Made by a program: the position numbers and the translations under genes. The notes below the pieces were generated by a model. That model had not been told where the DNA came from and searched no databases. It saw only the letters and a list, made by a program, of their open reading frames with translations. DNA of 64,000 nucleotides from Nymphaea colorata (lineage: Eukaryota > Streptophyta > Magnoliopsida > Nymphaeales > Nymphaeaceae): assembly GCF_008831285.2 (NCBI RefSeq), contig NC_045139.1, positions 11,938,704 to 12,002,703 on the forward strand, read 5' to 3'. Positions 1 through 14,992 of this stretch are shown here, piece by piece; within the stretch, counting starts at the first letter, position 1, and every line of letters begins with the position of its first letter.

Positions 1-950
1 AATGGACATTGACTATAATGAGACATTTTCTCGTCTCATCTAAAGAGTCAATAAAGATTACTTTTGCTTTCCTGTCTCATTTTGATTTAGAGCTACATCA
101 AGTGGATGTAAAAACAACTTTCCTAAATGGTGATTTGAATGAAGATGTTCATATGGAACAACCTGAAGGTTTCTTTGAAAAAGAGTCAGATCGTTTGCTT
201 TGCAAATTAAATAAGTCAATATCTAGACTTAAAATGGCTTCACGACAATGGCACGTCAAGTTTACCAAAGTCATCTTGATTTTTATTTTTACAGAAAACA
301 TCATTCATCGATGTGTGTACCTTAAGATTATAAATGGGAATAAGTCCATAATTTTAGTATTGTATGTAGACGACAGTTTACTTGCAACCAACGATAAGGA
401 TATGGTGACAAAGACTAAAGAGTTTCTTTCCTTTCATTTTAAAATGAAAGATATGGGAGAAGCTACCTATGTTCTCGGCCTTGAGATTCGTCGAGACATA
501 AATAAAAACACATTAGTTATTTTTCAAAAAATTTATATTGAAAATATCCTCAAAAGATATGGAATTGTGAATTGTTCTCCTTCTATAGCATCCATAGCGA
601 AATGAGATAAATTGAGCCTCAAAAAGACTGAAGATGAAAATGCACAAACGTATATAATACCATATGCAACAGTGATTGGCAGCTTGTAATATGCGCAGAT
701 CCATATATGACCCGACAAATCGTATGCAGTTGAGGTCCTTGGCAGATTTCAATTAGATGTAGAGATTGCTCACTGGAAGGCTATCAAGAAGGTAATCTGG
801 TACATACAATAGACAAAAAATTACATGTTAACATATAGAAAGATAGATCACTTAGAGGTTGAGTGGATGTTCTGATAGTAAGAAATATACTGCTAGATAT
901 GTTTCCTACTAGTAGGTGGTGTCATCTCTTGGATGAGTGGAAAACGTGCA
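1..950 (+). pseudogene. Decayed Ty1/copia reverse transcriptase/RNase H fragment
   Basis: The forward strand encodes the palm-side part of a copia reverse transcriptase. The motif LHQVDVKTTFLNGDL lies near 85-140, the catalytic YVDD box near 363-375, and a conserved VLGLEIRRD near 470-497. The frame is open to about 605. It then continues with stop codons into an RNase H-like piece (GGVISW near 915-930). Gag, protease and integrase are absent from the window, and no LTR or primer site is visible. This is an old, 5'-truncated remnant. It differs clearly from the complete copia element at the right end of the window. The family call is firm. The 3' limit is approximate. Confidence 0.85.
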
Positions 951-3030
951 TTGAAGAGTCCAATAATTGTGACCATTCTTTTCAACAGCTCTTCAACTTG
1001 CATCTCTTCATCTTCGCACCCATTCAAAGTGACTCTTGATTTTCTATTTATACGGCAGGATGAAAGCGGCTTAAGCATCGGAAAAAAAATTCTAAGGATC
1101 GGTCCCAGATCACCTTCAATATTATATGCCTATGCTCATCGAGGGTGGCCGTTAGCTGAGGAGATTTTCAGTCTTAGTTCTTCTTCTTGTGCATCATGGC
1201 AGGAACTGATAAGTGTCCTATCTAGTTATTTTATGCATAAGCTTGAACATGATAAGTCTGGATAAAATATTATAATATAATATTCTATATTTTTTTAATA
1301 TTTTAAATAAATTCATGGAACAGTGACAAAGTAACTATTCCCATTGTCAAACGAAACCATTATATAAAAACACTGAGAGTTGTAAGTTATTAGCAAAAAA
1401 GATGCATATATTAAAAGTTCAAAAACAAAATGCCGTAACGGGTTTGGTAGTTAAAATTTTTAAAGCTTCAAAATGAATTTTGGCCTCCCAACGTAAGTTT
1501 CGTTTCGCTGCAAAAGATGTGCTTGGGACCCGAATCTTATATCCGAATCCTTGCAAGAATTGATCTTTACCCGATCCATTTGCACGTTGCAGAGAGAGAG
1601 AGGTCCAAGTGTTGAACGATTTGGTACAGGTGGTCGATCGGACTCCGGAAAACTCCAAACAGTTTCGGGATCGTCCTTCCGGAAGCGGTCGCACTCGACC
1701 ATATTGGCGTCAGAGCTTTCTATTTTCATTTAAGGGCACATTATTATCCGATTTCCAAAGAGCGCCTTATGTTTTCATTTCTTTGCTTATACCTTCTCTG
1801 TCAAGTGGCGGACAAGGAGACCGTGTTGCTTGGCCGGAAAACCCTGTCCAGTGCACATCTTCGGATCCTGAAGGATTCGCCGGTCATTTTCTAAAGAAAG
1901 ATAGGTGCTTTGGTCATTTAAAACAAAAAACCTTTCTTATTTCATTTTTTTCCCTTATGAAAGGGAGTTTCTTTTTTTTTTTGTCCACCAAAGGGCATTT
2001 CTTTCGTTATTTTATGGCCCAAACACGTAGCATGTTGAGACCTGACCATATAACTTTTCTGGCTAACTTATTGTTTAACCAGAGGGACATTTTTGTCATT
2101 TGATGAAAAGCATTTTTTTTTTATTTCACTCTTACATTTTAAGTTTAAGGGTGAGGGCATTTTAGTCATTTCCTGCCCTGGTCCTGTGTCAGCGGCCATA
2201 AAATATAAACTGCTTGGCAAAACACTTGTAATAAAATTTGAGATACATAAAAGTTGACCATCATTAAATGGTGCACTTAGAAAATTTATATCCACTCGAA
2301 CCAGGGAACCACATATTATACACTATTTTCTTTTGTTAAAAAATTAAATTATACATGTATATCTTATCTATTTTTCAAAAATAATTATAACAAAATATTG
2401 TAAATTTACCTAAAAATCGGCTAGGGCAGGTTATTTGTTAAAGTATTTCATCTGTAATAATGGAAATGCCTCAGGCATGACATCAGGTAGTTGGATCATT
2501 CCATGCCAAATTGTCTTCTTTCAATCATGCTAGTCCTGGTGTTGCTTACTATGGTGTTCACAAGTGAAATTAAAAGAACGATTAAGTGCTTTTGACGTGG
2601 GTACTCGCACAGACTTGCATTATATTTTTACATGAAGTTGTGTTCGGTATCAAATATTACCAAATTGCCACTGTTTTTTATAAGTGCAAATATTAAAAAA
2701 AAAATTACCCTTTTGATTTACTTTTTGAAAAAGACAAAAATACCACTTCACACTAAATTATGCGAGCAGGACAGCCTCCCGGATAAAAGGGCATGCTAGC
2801 AATTATCCGCGCAAGAGTAGCCGCCTGTCACGAAATATGGAAGAGCCAGCCTCACTTATGGAATTAAATCTAAAAAGTTGGTCCCAGTAAAAAAACTTCG
2901 TTTTTCTCGTGAAAGATAAATAACAACCCTTCCATCCTTCTGCCTGTGTTGATTGTATTGTAAGCGTTTGCGTCTCTTTCCATCGAGAGAGTTGAAGTGA
3001 TTTGGGGAGGAAGAGAGGAAGAGATTAGGG
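951..3030. other. Intergenic, no supported gene
   Basis: A/T-rich DNA with short A and T runs. An open stretch on the forward strand around 1609-2103 has no recognisable domain and begins inside low-complexity sequence, so I do not call it a gene. The last 100 bases before 3031 probably hold the promoter and 5' UTR of the methyltransferase gene. Confidence 0.5.
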
Positions 3031-6175
<3,145 letters not shown>

Positions 6176-7896
6176 TCTGTGGTTCTGTGTTTGGATCGGT
6201 GTCGCATTGGAAAAGTGATTCGCTTAAAACTGTTTCTAGTTGCATGAACAACTCTTAGTGTTTGGATCCAAGAAACGATTCACTTGAAACTGTTTCCTAG
6301 TTTTTCTTTCTCTTAACTTGCTATCTTCCAATGTTCACTGCAAAGTTTGGTAGTATTGCATTTATACGAACAATTGGAGATCAGGAATTTGTTGAATTTA
6401 TTGATTAGAGCTTGCAAAGGCGCATATTGTTTTTAAATGACATGATAGAAACATGCCCAAGCTTGGAAAATTTTCAGGTGGGTAGGTTTAATTTAAACAT
6501 GCAAATGTAAAACATTGCAATATGTGCAGCGCTGCCATTACTGATTCTTATGCAGCTCATGAATTCAAAAACAAGGGGAATGGAGAGGTTTGGTTGTTAA
6601 CTTTTTGCTCACCTGAAAATATAACATAACTGTGTTTTTGCCACTCTTTTTCGGTCTTACAATTTTGGAGCTGTAACTTTAAACGATGAGTTAACTTGTG
6701 CAACTCTTTTTAATTTTTTTTTCTCAGTATCTATTCCATTAAGTTATATTTTTACAATTCAATAATCCCTTTCATTAATTACAATGACAAGTCTTATAAA
6801 ATGTAATTCAGTGATAGGGAGAAATATGAAAAAGAATTTGCAGCTAAATTTTTTGTTTCTCGTGTTAATTGAAGTTCTTCTATTTAGTCTTTATTTAAGA
6901 ATTTTTATGGAAAAAGGTGGCTTTTATTTAGAAAGCCATATTGGTTGATGTTCATGGCTAGATTCTGTACCAAGATCCATGTATCCTCGGGCTAAGTATC
7001 TCAGATTGTGCCTAATTTCCACAAGTAGAATTTTTAAATTGCTAATTTACACTTCTGAAGATTCTTGACACTAGCAGTTTATGCCTTACGGGCAAAGATG
7101 GTTCCAACTTGGTTATAATGCTTTTTCGGTATGGCTAATGACTAAAATACCCTTAGTTCACATTGAACAAGAAAACTTTTTGTAAAGACAAAATAGGAAT
7201 TGAAAAAAAAAAGTAAAAAAGACAATGGAGGATATTTTCTTTTAATAAATTACCAAAAATGTCATTTCGTCCTTTACTGCGCCCTCTCAAGATGGTTGAC
7301 ATGCTAGGAATGGGGGACTTTTATCAGCACGAGGGATGGGGCAGCGGGGGAGCTAGGATTTTTTGGCTTAAAAGGCACTTTGAATCATCATGTGGACTTC
7401 ATGACTTTGAGTCATCATCTCTGGTTTCATTTGGACTTCATGTATGACTGAAACCACATACAGAAATGAAATTTTTGAAGGCCTGGTGTGGCTGGTGGCC
7501 CACACTAGCCACACCGTAGCTACGCTACCGGGTGGGTAGGGAAAGTTGCACTCCCCATAACACACAATGGTCACTAAGCATTGAAAAGAGAAGATTGTCC
7601 GGTTGATAGAAGTTGTGATTTTAGGCAACATGTTAGCGTCAGATTGCTTACAGCTTTGTACAGTACCCTAGCCGAATTTAACATGATTCATAGGGTTGGA
7701 GCCTAAATGCGAAAGAAAATGAAAAGCTAGTGGCATTTTTTTAGGTGCAAAGAATCAGATTCTAACGGTTTGTGAGAGGCGAAGCTAGCCTCCATTTTCG
7801 CCCCTCCGCTCCCATCCCAGGGCCTAGGGCTACTTTGAGACTCGAATAGTCCAACATTATATCTTCCAACTTGAGTAATATGCAAACCACCGTTTT

Positions 7897-8239
7897 TAGG
7901 GCTAGGCACTGGCCCGACCCAGCTCAACAATAAGTCGGGTTTCACGCCAAGCCGTAGCCTGGGCCTCGCCTGACTGCCCAAAACCTAGGCTGAGGCTGGC
8001 CCAATTGGGCATGATTAAAATAAAAATGTAATTTAATATATATATATATATATATAATTAATTATAAGAAAATAGATATAGTTGTATTTATTTATATTTA
8101 TTTATTTAAATCAATATTAAAAATAAGTTATTGGACCGACTGGGGTCGGCCTAGTGCCCAATTTTAAGGCCTAGGGCTGGGCTTGAGTTGGGCTGGGTGC
8201 CAGGTATTGTTGGGTATCCGTTCATGATGACCACCCCTA
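7897..8239. mobile_element. Candidate hAT-type MITE (GGGC-rich ends)
   Basis: The left end reads TAGGGCTAGGCA. The right end, read inward on the other strand, is TAGGGGTGGTCA, a match at 9 of 12 positions and typical of hAT termini. Both subterminal regions are rich in GGGCTGGGC-type words and flank an A/T core with a (TA)n run. The flanking octamers ACCGTTTT and GCCATTTA match at 5 of 8, as an old 8-bp target duplication might. There is no coding capacity. Confidence 0.4.
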
Positions 8240-9519
8240 GCCATTTACAATATACAAGAGTAGCATCCACGAGAATCAAGCTGAGGATGCGATGTCAAAA
8301 CGATGCTTAGGCTGACTAGCTATGCTATAACCTTTGAAACTAACTAGTGTCTTTTCTTTATTAATTTTATTAATGAAGAAGCTTTAAGGCCCACCCACGT
8401 AATGGTTGTGCTCCCTGAGAAAGAGAACTCCAGTTGCAAATTTTGAACTTGCTAAATCTGAGTGAAGAATATTAGAAAGTATTGTTCTAATTTTTCTTAA
8501 GAATAACGAGAAAAATTGGATCAAAAACTAACAAAAACAGATCTAATTGGCTTGTTGTGTCGTTTAGTAGCAGGGGTGCTCTATGAGTGCTATTGGTCTG
8601 CCACCACTTACAAAGTATCCTTACTATCAAATGGCCGTGAGGCAGGTTTTGATCCCCTGACCTGACCATTAATAGTCGGGGGTTGAGCATATTTTCACTT
8701 CAATAGAGACAAGTTTGAACATTATCTCTACCGTGACACTTAAACATAATCTAAAGAAGCAGTGAAACCCACTAGGAGCAATTCCGCCTTTCAATGTTTG
8801 TACCACTGACACTGCAAACAAAAGAGCGTCTCTTTGTGGACCCAAAGACTGTTGTTCTGCTCATCTAAGCACCGTGTTTTGCGGAACAGCGGGACCCATG
8901 GAAGACTCAAATGCGAGACATGCGGAACGCTGTCCAGCGTGTCCTGCGGACACTGTTTTTGTCATCTTGGAGTTCCACATGGACCAGGACGAAGGGGGTA
9001 AGGAACTTTGTCTTTGGGGGTTTTATATCTGGGGCGAGCAACAAGGTCTCTCAGCACAGGCTGGTTCCGGGGCCGCAAGCACATCTACAATGGGATGAAA
9101 GGATTATCAGCCTTGTACATGTGATTTAAAAAATTTCTTTAGTGGAAATCAACTCTCAGATTGTGAATTTTAACTCCATCCATGTATATCACGGCCTCAT
9201 TGGCGGCTTGGTGTCATTTGCTGCACCGGGGGAGCCCGCATGGGTCCTGGCCCCACCTCAAAAAAATTTTACGTGTAAGTTTTTGAAAATTTTACTTGTT
9301 CTATATAAAAATTTTAAAAAATAATATCTCGGACCGTGTCAAAATTTTAGAAACTTTAATTCGGCCTTCCTCGTAAAAAATTTATGGCTCTGCCTCTGAC
9401 TGGCTGCAAGGACATCAAATGAATTCCATTGGCGTACATTTTTGTTCATACTTATCACGTCGACGCTGTTGTATTCGCTCAACAACCTTACACTATACAA
9501 TCTCAACTAAGATATATAT

Positions 9520-9557
<38 letters not shown>

Positions 9558-10502
9558 CATTTGTTGATTTCTCCATCCAAGTTTGACAGACATCTTTCAT
9601 TTTTTCTTTAATTCAACCATATAATGTGTTTCATTATGGGCTTAGCCTTTGGACTTTGAATATTTGTCACAGTATGAAGAGTAAGTTATTTTCTACAATC
9701 TAAAATCAATGACTGAAAATGCATCAAACTTATATTGCTTGGGTTCCTAACCATGCGTGAAAAGAAAGCAATTTGTAGGTTTCTAACCACGTTCATTAGC
9801 ATAAGTAAACAAACTTAAATTATGAGAGCTAAACTACACTGCACATCCAAGGATAGAAAATATAAATACAAATATATTTATAAGATTCTTCAAGTATATA
9901 TGATGCGAAATATGCAATATTTTTTATCTTTTATAAATATATCCAACTAAACGAATGAGCTCAAAATGCTAAAAAATGTAGGATTAAATAAATTTTGACC
10001 CTTTTCATGTCTATATGATCTCTTCATCAGTTGACAAATTAATCCTAATATCATTGATTTTTAAATGGTCAGAAATTAAATTTATAAATCATATTCATGA
10101 TTGTTCTGAAAATATGAAACTTATATTCGTAGAATCCGTCTGCATAGTTAGGTTCTTCCAAAACGTCTTCAAGCCACCGATCAACAGAATATATATATAC
10201 ACTTTGCTCCTAAATTGTTCCAGTGCCTTGCGAATTGTCTTTTAGTCTTCGAATTACTTGGTGAAAACCGTCCGGGCTTGGATCAAATCTAGACGTTACC
10301 AAATTCAACGTAATTGAATGCAATGTAATTGGATTTGTGTTCTGACTCAGACCCATATTTTCTCAAGCCCAATTTGCATCTGACTAAAGAAAGATTTGAC
10401 ATTTACTCATAATTGATTTGAGCCCCTAACTTCATCGTCAATTTGTAAAGCATGACTAGATTCGGCACTATCAAAGTGGTTATAAACAAGCAAGTTCGTG
10501 AA

Positions 10503-10846
10503 TAGGCTATTAATATGTCTGATTTGGATCCGATGAACCATTTTAAAAAAATGGATATGGAGAAAATTTTAATATTTGATTCAAGTATCAGCTTACATTT
10601 GGATTTAAGAAATGACGTCCGATCAAATTCAGATTTAAATTAGGATATACATAAATATCCAATCGGATTGGGATCAGATTTAGTTTAACTAAATATCTTA
10701 TATGCAATGCCCTTACATTCTGAAAGTTGGTAGGACTTAGCTTAAAATTTGGATTTGGATTCTGATTCCGACGTTAATCTAAAAATTGGATTCAGATCAG
10801 AAACAAATCGGATATATTTTTAAAAATCCAATCCGTTGACATCCCT
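10503..10846. mobile_element. Candidate hAT-type MITE related to the copy at 42669
   Basis: The interior is made of GGATTTGGATTC and GATCAGA type words like those in the MITE at 42669-43101. The right end TTGACATCCCT matches that element's right terminus. The left end TAGGCTATTAAT is degenerate, and the flanking octamers match only partly, so the exact limits are uncertain. Confidence 0.4.
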
Positions 10847-13018
10847 TCTTAGAAAAAAGCATGCCGACTATATAAACTGCCAAATCTGCGCCCGATATTA
10901 GATATATTTGTCTCACCAATTCCGCGCAGGTGATTGTGGGTCACGGGTCTCTGGACTCAAATCCATAAATAACAAAAAGGTAAAACCTTAGATCGTACCA
11001 ATGAGATACAGAATCCAGAAAATTAGGGAGGGTTGGCCCTGGCTCCATCTGACCCTCTTCATCCCGCCCCGATCCATGCCCGAAATTGTGGGGATGCAAC
11101 AGCTCTATAATTGTTAGATATTTGTTACAAGCTAGAATCCAATTGGTTGGATTTGGCAAGAAAATCTGAATCTAATTAGCAAATTGGATTCGAATCGGGC
11201 GGATCATTTTTTGCTGAATTTGAAGGATACCGGATTCGATTATGGGTATCCGATTCCTTTTTTACATATATGAATTATTTTGGTATTTCCCGCATTCTAA
11301 ACCTGGATCTCCCTCTCAGCCCGATCCATGTATCAAATGCAAAAAACCAAGTAGAACTTTGCCGTACTGCCGACAGAATAAATTCCCTGAAGTTTTCACC
11401 TTTTTCTTTTTTTACTTGAATTGTTTCATATACAGCACAAATCTACGCTCACCATTTCGTTGTAATTTGGAAATGATTATTACTTTTATAAGTTTTTTAA
11501 TAATTATTATATTTTTTACAATTTGTTATGCCCTTTAATTGGGTTAGTGTATTTTACTATCCCAGATGAAATAATGTCATAGTTGTTCTCAACTTCCGAG
11601 CACATGAACCCTTGATATCTTTAGAAACAAGTAGTATTATGGCATTAATCGTATTCTATACTAAAAATGACCAACATGCCCCTACTTGTTGAATGCACTA
11701 CTTCTCCCCCTGTAAGGGCAAAAGTAGAATATGAATTTTTTTTTCATGCTCTAAAATTATCAAATTGACCATGTCAACCGCAAAAGCTTGTTTATCAAAT
11801 AAGGACCCGAAGTAAAAGGCAGATTATTTAGTTCTGATTTCGTTCTCCATATTTTTCTCTATTAAATTACATTTTTAGCTTGTTTTTACTTCGATAAACT
11901 TTTAATATGCTATTTAAAAAATAGAAAGTAAGTTTATGATAGATATAATATCAAAAAAACCATAAATTCACCTTCTTATTTGATGGTTCTCTGAAGAAAC
12001 CCATGACTTTCTTTAGGAAAACTATCAGAAATATATTTGTTTCTGAATTTATAAGCAAAGGATAAGCCTTAAAATAACAAACTCTGGATTCAGCCAAAAA
12101 AAACCAACACGAATTTGTCATTTCTCCAAAAGTTTGATGTGATTTGGCAAAATATTCTTGAAGGTTAAAGCAACTAATGATTGGTATTAAGAGGTGTCCA
12201 CCTTCTTCGGTTTCGAACTCTTAACGTGCGGCACCGTTTTAACCAAAATCGCTCCAAGTCGAGGTCTTGGTGCTGACACTTTTCTTTTTTTAAAAAAAAT
12301 GTAATACAAAAATATGGTCTTAGAGCAAAGCGAGTCTACTTATAAAGTCAGTATAAACCAGACAACAATAGAAAAAGGGCCGGCCGCCGGCATTCTAATG
12401 TAAAAGAGAAAAAAGGAAACGGGAGGAGGGTGCTGTATGTCATTTTCTCTTTTTTGGTGAAGAGTTATGTTAATGAAAATAAATATGAATTTTTATCAAT
12501 TAAAAATGCATCCTGCAGTCAGGCTCTATAATTAACGAATATCGAAAAAGAAAAGTCAGAAACATACCATGCGGTCACAGAAGGGTGCTCGGTTATAACA
12601 TACTTTAATGGAGAAAGCAGTTGTTAACTTCTTCTGTTTCTAAGGACGCTTCGGGGAAAAACGAAGAATTTTAGAGAAAGAAAAAAAGACAAGTCACCGA
12701 AAATCGTGACAGTGAATTTAGAGAGGGGAGGAGGGGCGGAAGTGGGGCCCACGCGGTGCGAAAGGGGAAACCAGACGGTCCACACTGTGGGCGCGGGCGA
12801 TGTAGCCAAGGGGTGGGGGGGGAAGAGAGAGAGAGAGAGAGGGGAGGTGAAGGAAAGGAAGAAGAAGGGGGTGGAGGAAGGGTAGAAGATTCGGTTTATC
12901 CGTCGGGAGGAGGAATTAGGGTTGGGATTAGGGTTTTCTGCGGTGATTCGGGGGTTCTGATTTGGGGCATTTTAGGGGTTGGTGCTCCCGAGCAGGAGGA
13001 GGAGCAGGAGCAGCGGCG

Positions 13019-14992
13019 ATGGCGGCAGCGGAAGGGGACGAGAGGGTGATCGCCACGGCGCAGCAGATAGTGAAGAGCCTCGGCACGACGAAGAACGTGA
13101 CGAAGGACATGATCATGATCCTTTCCAGCTTCGACAACCGGCTATCCACCATGACGGAGCTCCTAGGGGGCAGCAGCACCGGAGAGATGGAGGAGCGCCT
13201 CGAGGTGGCCGAGGCGAAGATCATGCACTGGGACTCGAACTCCTCGGCGGGGCGCCACTCCTCGCTCTGGGGCGATCTCTCCGACGAGGCCGAAGATTTC
13301 CTGGGCGCCGTTGACGAGGTGGCCGGATTGACGGAGAGCTTGGGGAAGCTCTCTCTTGCCAGCGACGACGAGCGCGAGCTCCTCGAGCGGGCGCAGTTCG
13401 CCCTCCAGATAGCGATGGACCGCCTTGAGGACGAGTTCCAGCAGGTTCTAATTCGGAACACCGTGCCGCTTGAGGCAGATCGGCTGAAGGGGAGCATCTC
13501 GACCCGTCGGGAGGATGATGTGGGCTCGGAGTGCTCTGGTGAAGGCGGCGAACCCGAGTGCGGCGGCGGGAGCGAGGAGGGAGATGCGGCCGATCGGGGC
13601 GAGTGCGTTGACGACGAGGGGGTTGTTGCCTTGGACCTGATTCAGCAGGAGGCGATCTCCGATCTCAAGGTTATCGCCCATCGGATGATCCGATCGGGTT
13701 ATGGAGAAGAGTGCTGCCATGTCTACAGCAGCGTCCGGCGGGACGTCCTCGAGGAGTGCCTCTCCATCTTGGGCGTCGACAAACTTAGCATTGACGACGT
13801 TCAGAAAATGGAGTGGAACACTCTGGACGGAAAGATTCGCCGATGGATCCAGGCCGTGAAGGTAGTCATCGGCGGCATCATCTCCGGCGAGCACCGGCTC
13901 TGCGACCAGATCTTCGGCGACCTCGATGGTAAGATGGGAGACATGTGCTTCGTAGAGGCAGCGAAGGGAGCGGTTCTGCAGCTCCTAAACTTCGGCGAGG
14001 CCGTCTCTATCGTGCGGAGATCGCCCGAGAAGCTCTTCAGGATCCTGGACATGTATGACGCCCTCGCTCAGGTCTTGCCTAATCTAGGGTCTCTATTCTC
14101 CGGTAATTCCGGCGATCACGTGGTTGAGGAGGCAAAGACTTTGCTGGTGAGCCTAGGGGAAGCGGCCAAGGGGACATTCGCAGAATTTGAGAACGCAGTT
14201 CGAAGGGAGACTTCCAGGACTCCTATCCAGGGAGGCGCAATCCACCCGCTGGTGCGGTACGTCATGAATTATTTGAAGTTGCTGGTCGATTACAGTGACA
14301 CTCTGAATGTGTTAATGGACTCCGAGGACGTAAATATCTCGGAAGAGGACGAGGAGATCAAGTACTTGGGGAGTAGTTCGCCTATGGCAAGAAGACTCTT
14401 CTCATTGCTCTCCTTGCTTGAGGCCAACGTGGTCGAGAAATCGAAGCTTTACAAGGACGCAGCAATTCAGTACATTTTCTTAATGAACAACATACAGTAC
14501 ATTGTGCAGAGAGTGAAGGACTCTGAGCTAAGTGCACTTCTTGGTGACCGGTGGGTAAAGAAACGGAGGGGCCAAGTCAGGCAATACGCGACTGGCTATT
14601 TACGATCTGCCTGGCATAAGGTTTTGTCTTGTCTAAAAGATGAAGGGATTGGAAGCGGTTCCGGGGGTTCGCTTTCAGGGGGTAGTGTCTCTAAAGTTGC
14701 GTTGAAGGAAAGGTTCAAGAGTTTCAACCTGGGATTTGAAGATATTTACAGGAACCAGACGGCTTGGAATGTGCCGCACGCGCAGCTCAGGGAGGAACTC
14801 CGCATATCCATATCGGAGAAGGTTATTCCAGCGTACCGATCGTTCATGGGGAGATTCAGGAGTCATTTAGAGAGTACAAGGAGGCATGCGGATAAATATA
14901 TCAAGTATACGCCGGAGGACTTGGAGGCTTATCTGCTAGATTTATTCGAAGGGGTGCCTTTAACGTTGGGTCATCAACGGAGGAAGAGCTGA
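13019..14992 (+). CDS. EXO70: Exocyst subunit EXO70 (probably EXO70D subfamily), intronless
   Basis: Encodes 657 residues, the usual length for plant EXO70. EXO70 proteins are part of the octameric exocyst, which tethers secretory vesicles to the plasma membrane through phosphoinositide binding. The start is the ATG at 13019, in a GCGGCGATGG context; the frame is open upstream but has no earlier in-frame ATG. The N terminus (ATAQQIVKSL, SSFDNRLS) and the conserved C-terminal domain (about residues 250-640) are intact, including EKLFRILDMYDAL, HPLVRYVMNYLK, KRRGQVRQYATGYLR and EELRISISEKVIPAYRSF. The end is YLLDLFEGVPL. The EKLFR and VDYSDTLN wording and the tail suggest subfamily D. Lack of introns fits the B-H groups. 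The first two thirds are strikingly GC-rich against A/T-rich flanks. No lesions were seen. Confidence 0.92.
   Translation: MAAAEGDERVIATAQQIVKSLGTTKNVTKDMIMILSSFDNRLSTMTELLGGSSTGEMEERLEVAEAKIMHWDSNSSAGRHSSLWGDLSDEAEDFLGAVDEVAGLTESLGKLSLASDDERELLERAQFALQIAMDRLEDEFQQVLIRNTVPLEADRLKGSISTRREDDVGSECSGEGGEPECGGGSEEGDAADRGECVDDEGVVALDLIQQEAISDLKVIAHRMIRSGYGEECCHVYSSVRRDVLEECLSILGVDKLSIDDVQKMEWNTLDGKIRRWIQAVKVVIGGIISGEHRLCDQIFGDLDGKMGDMCFVEAAKGAVLQLLNFGEAVSIVRRSPEKLFRILDMYDALAQVLPNLGSLFSGNSGDHVVEEAKTLLVSLGEAAKGTFAEFENAVRRETSRTPIQGGAIHPLVRYVMNYLKLLVDYSDTLNVLMDSEDVNISEEDEEIKYLGSSSPMARRLFSLLSLLEANVVEKSKLYKDAAIQYIFLMNNIQYIVQRVKDSELSALLGDRWVKKRRGQVRQYATGYLRSAWHKVLSCLKDEGIGSGSGGSLSGGSVSKVALKERFKSFNLGFEDIYRNQTAWNVPHAQLREELRISISEKVIPAYRSFMGRFRSHLESTRRHADKYIKYTPEDLEAYLLDLFEGVPLTLGHQRRKS

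Larger units (their letters stand above)
6176..13018. other. Intergenic region with repeats, no supported gene
   Basis: A 6.8-kb A/T-rich stretch between the methyltransferase and EXO70 genes. The first few hundred bases are likely 3' UTR. It contains TA/AT microsatellites near 8036-8058 and 9511-9557, two MITE candidates listed separately, and further fragments rich in GGATT/GAATC words around 10270-11240. The last 250 bases are GA-rich and probably form the EXO70 promoter and 5' UTR. Short open frames here show no domain. Confidence 0.55.

Noticed and set aside
1609-2103. Open frame of 164 codons on the plus strand
   Set aside because: Poly-Phe/Ser content from T runs, no domain, no plausible neighbours or splice signals.
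12190-12262. tRNA-like B box on the minus strand (GAGTTCGAAACC)
   Set aside because: No convincing A box or cloverleaf; could be a SINE scrap but is too weak to call.
12962-13018. Upstream in-frame extension of the EXO70 reading frame
   Set aside because: It lacks an ATG (would need TTG), and family alignment starts naturally at the ATG at 13019.
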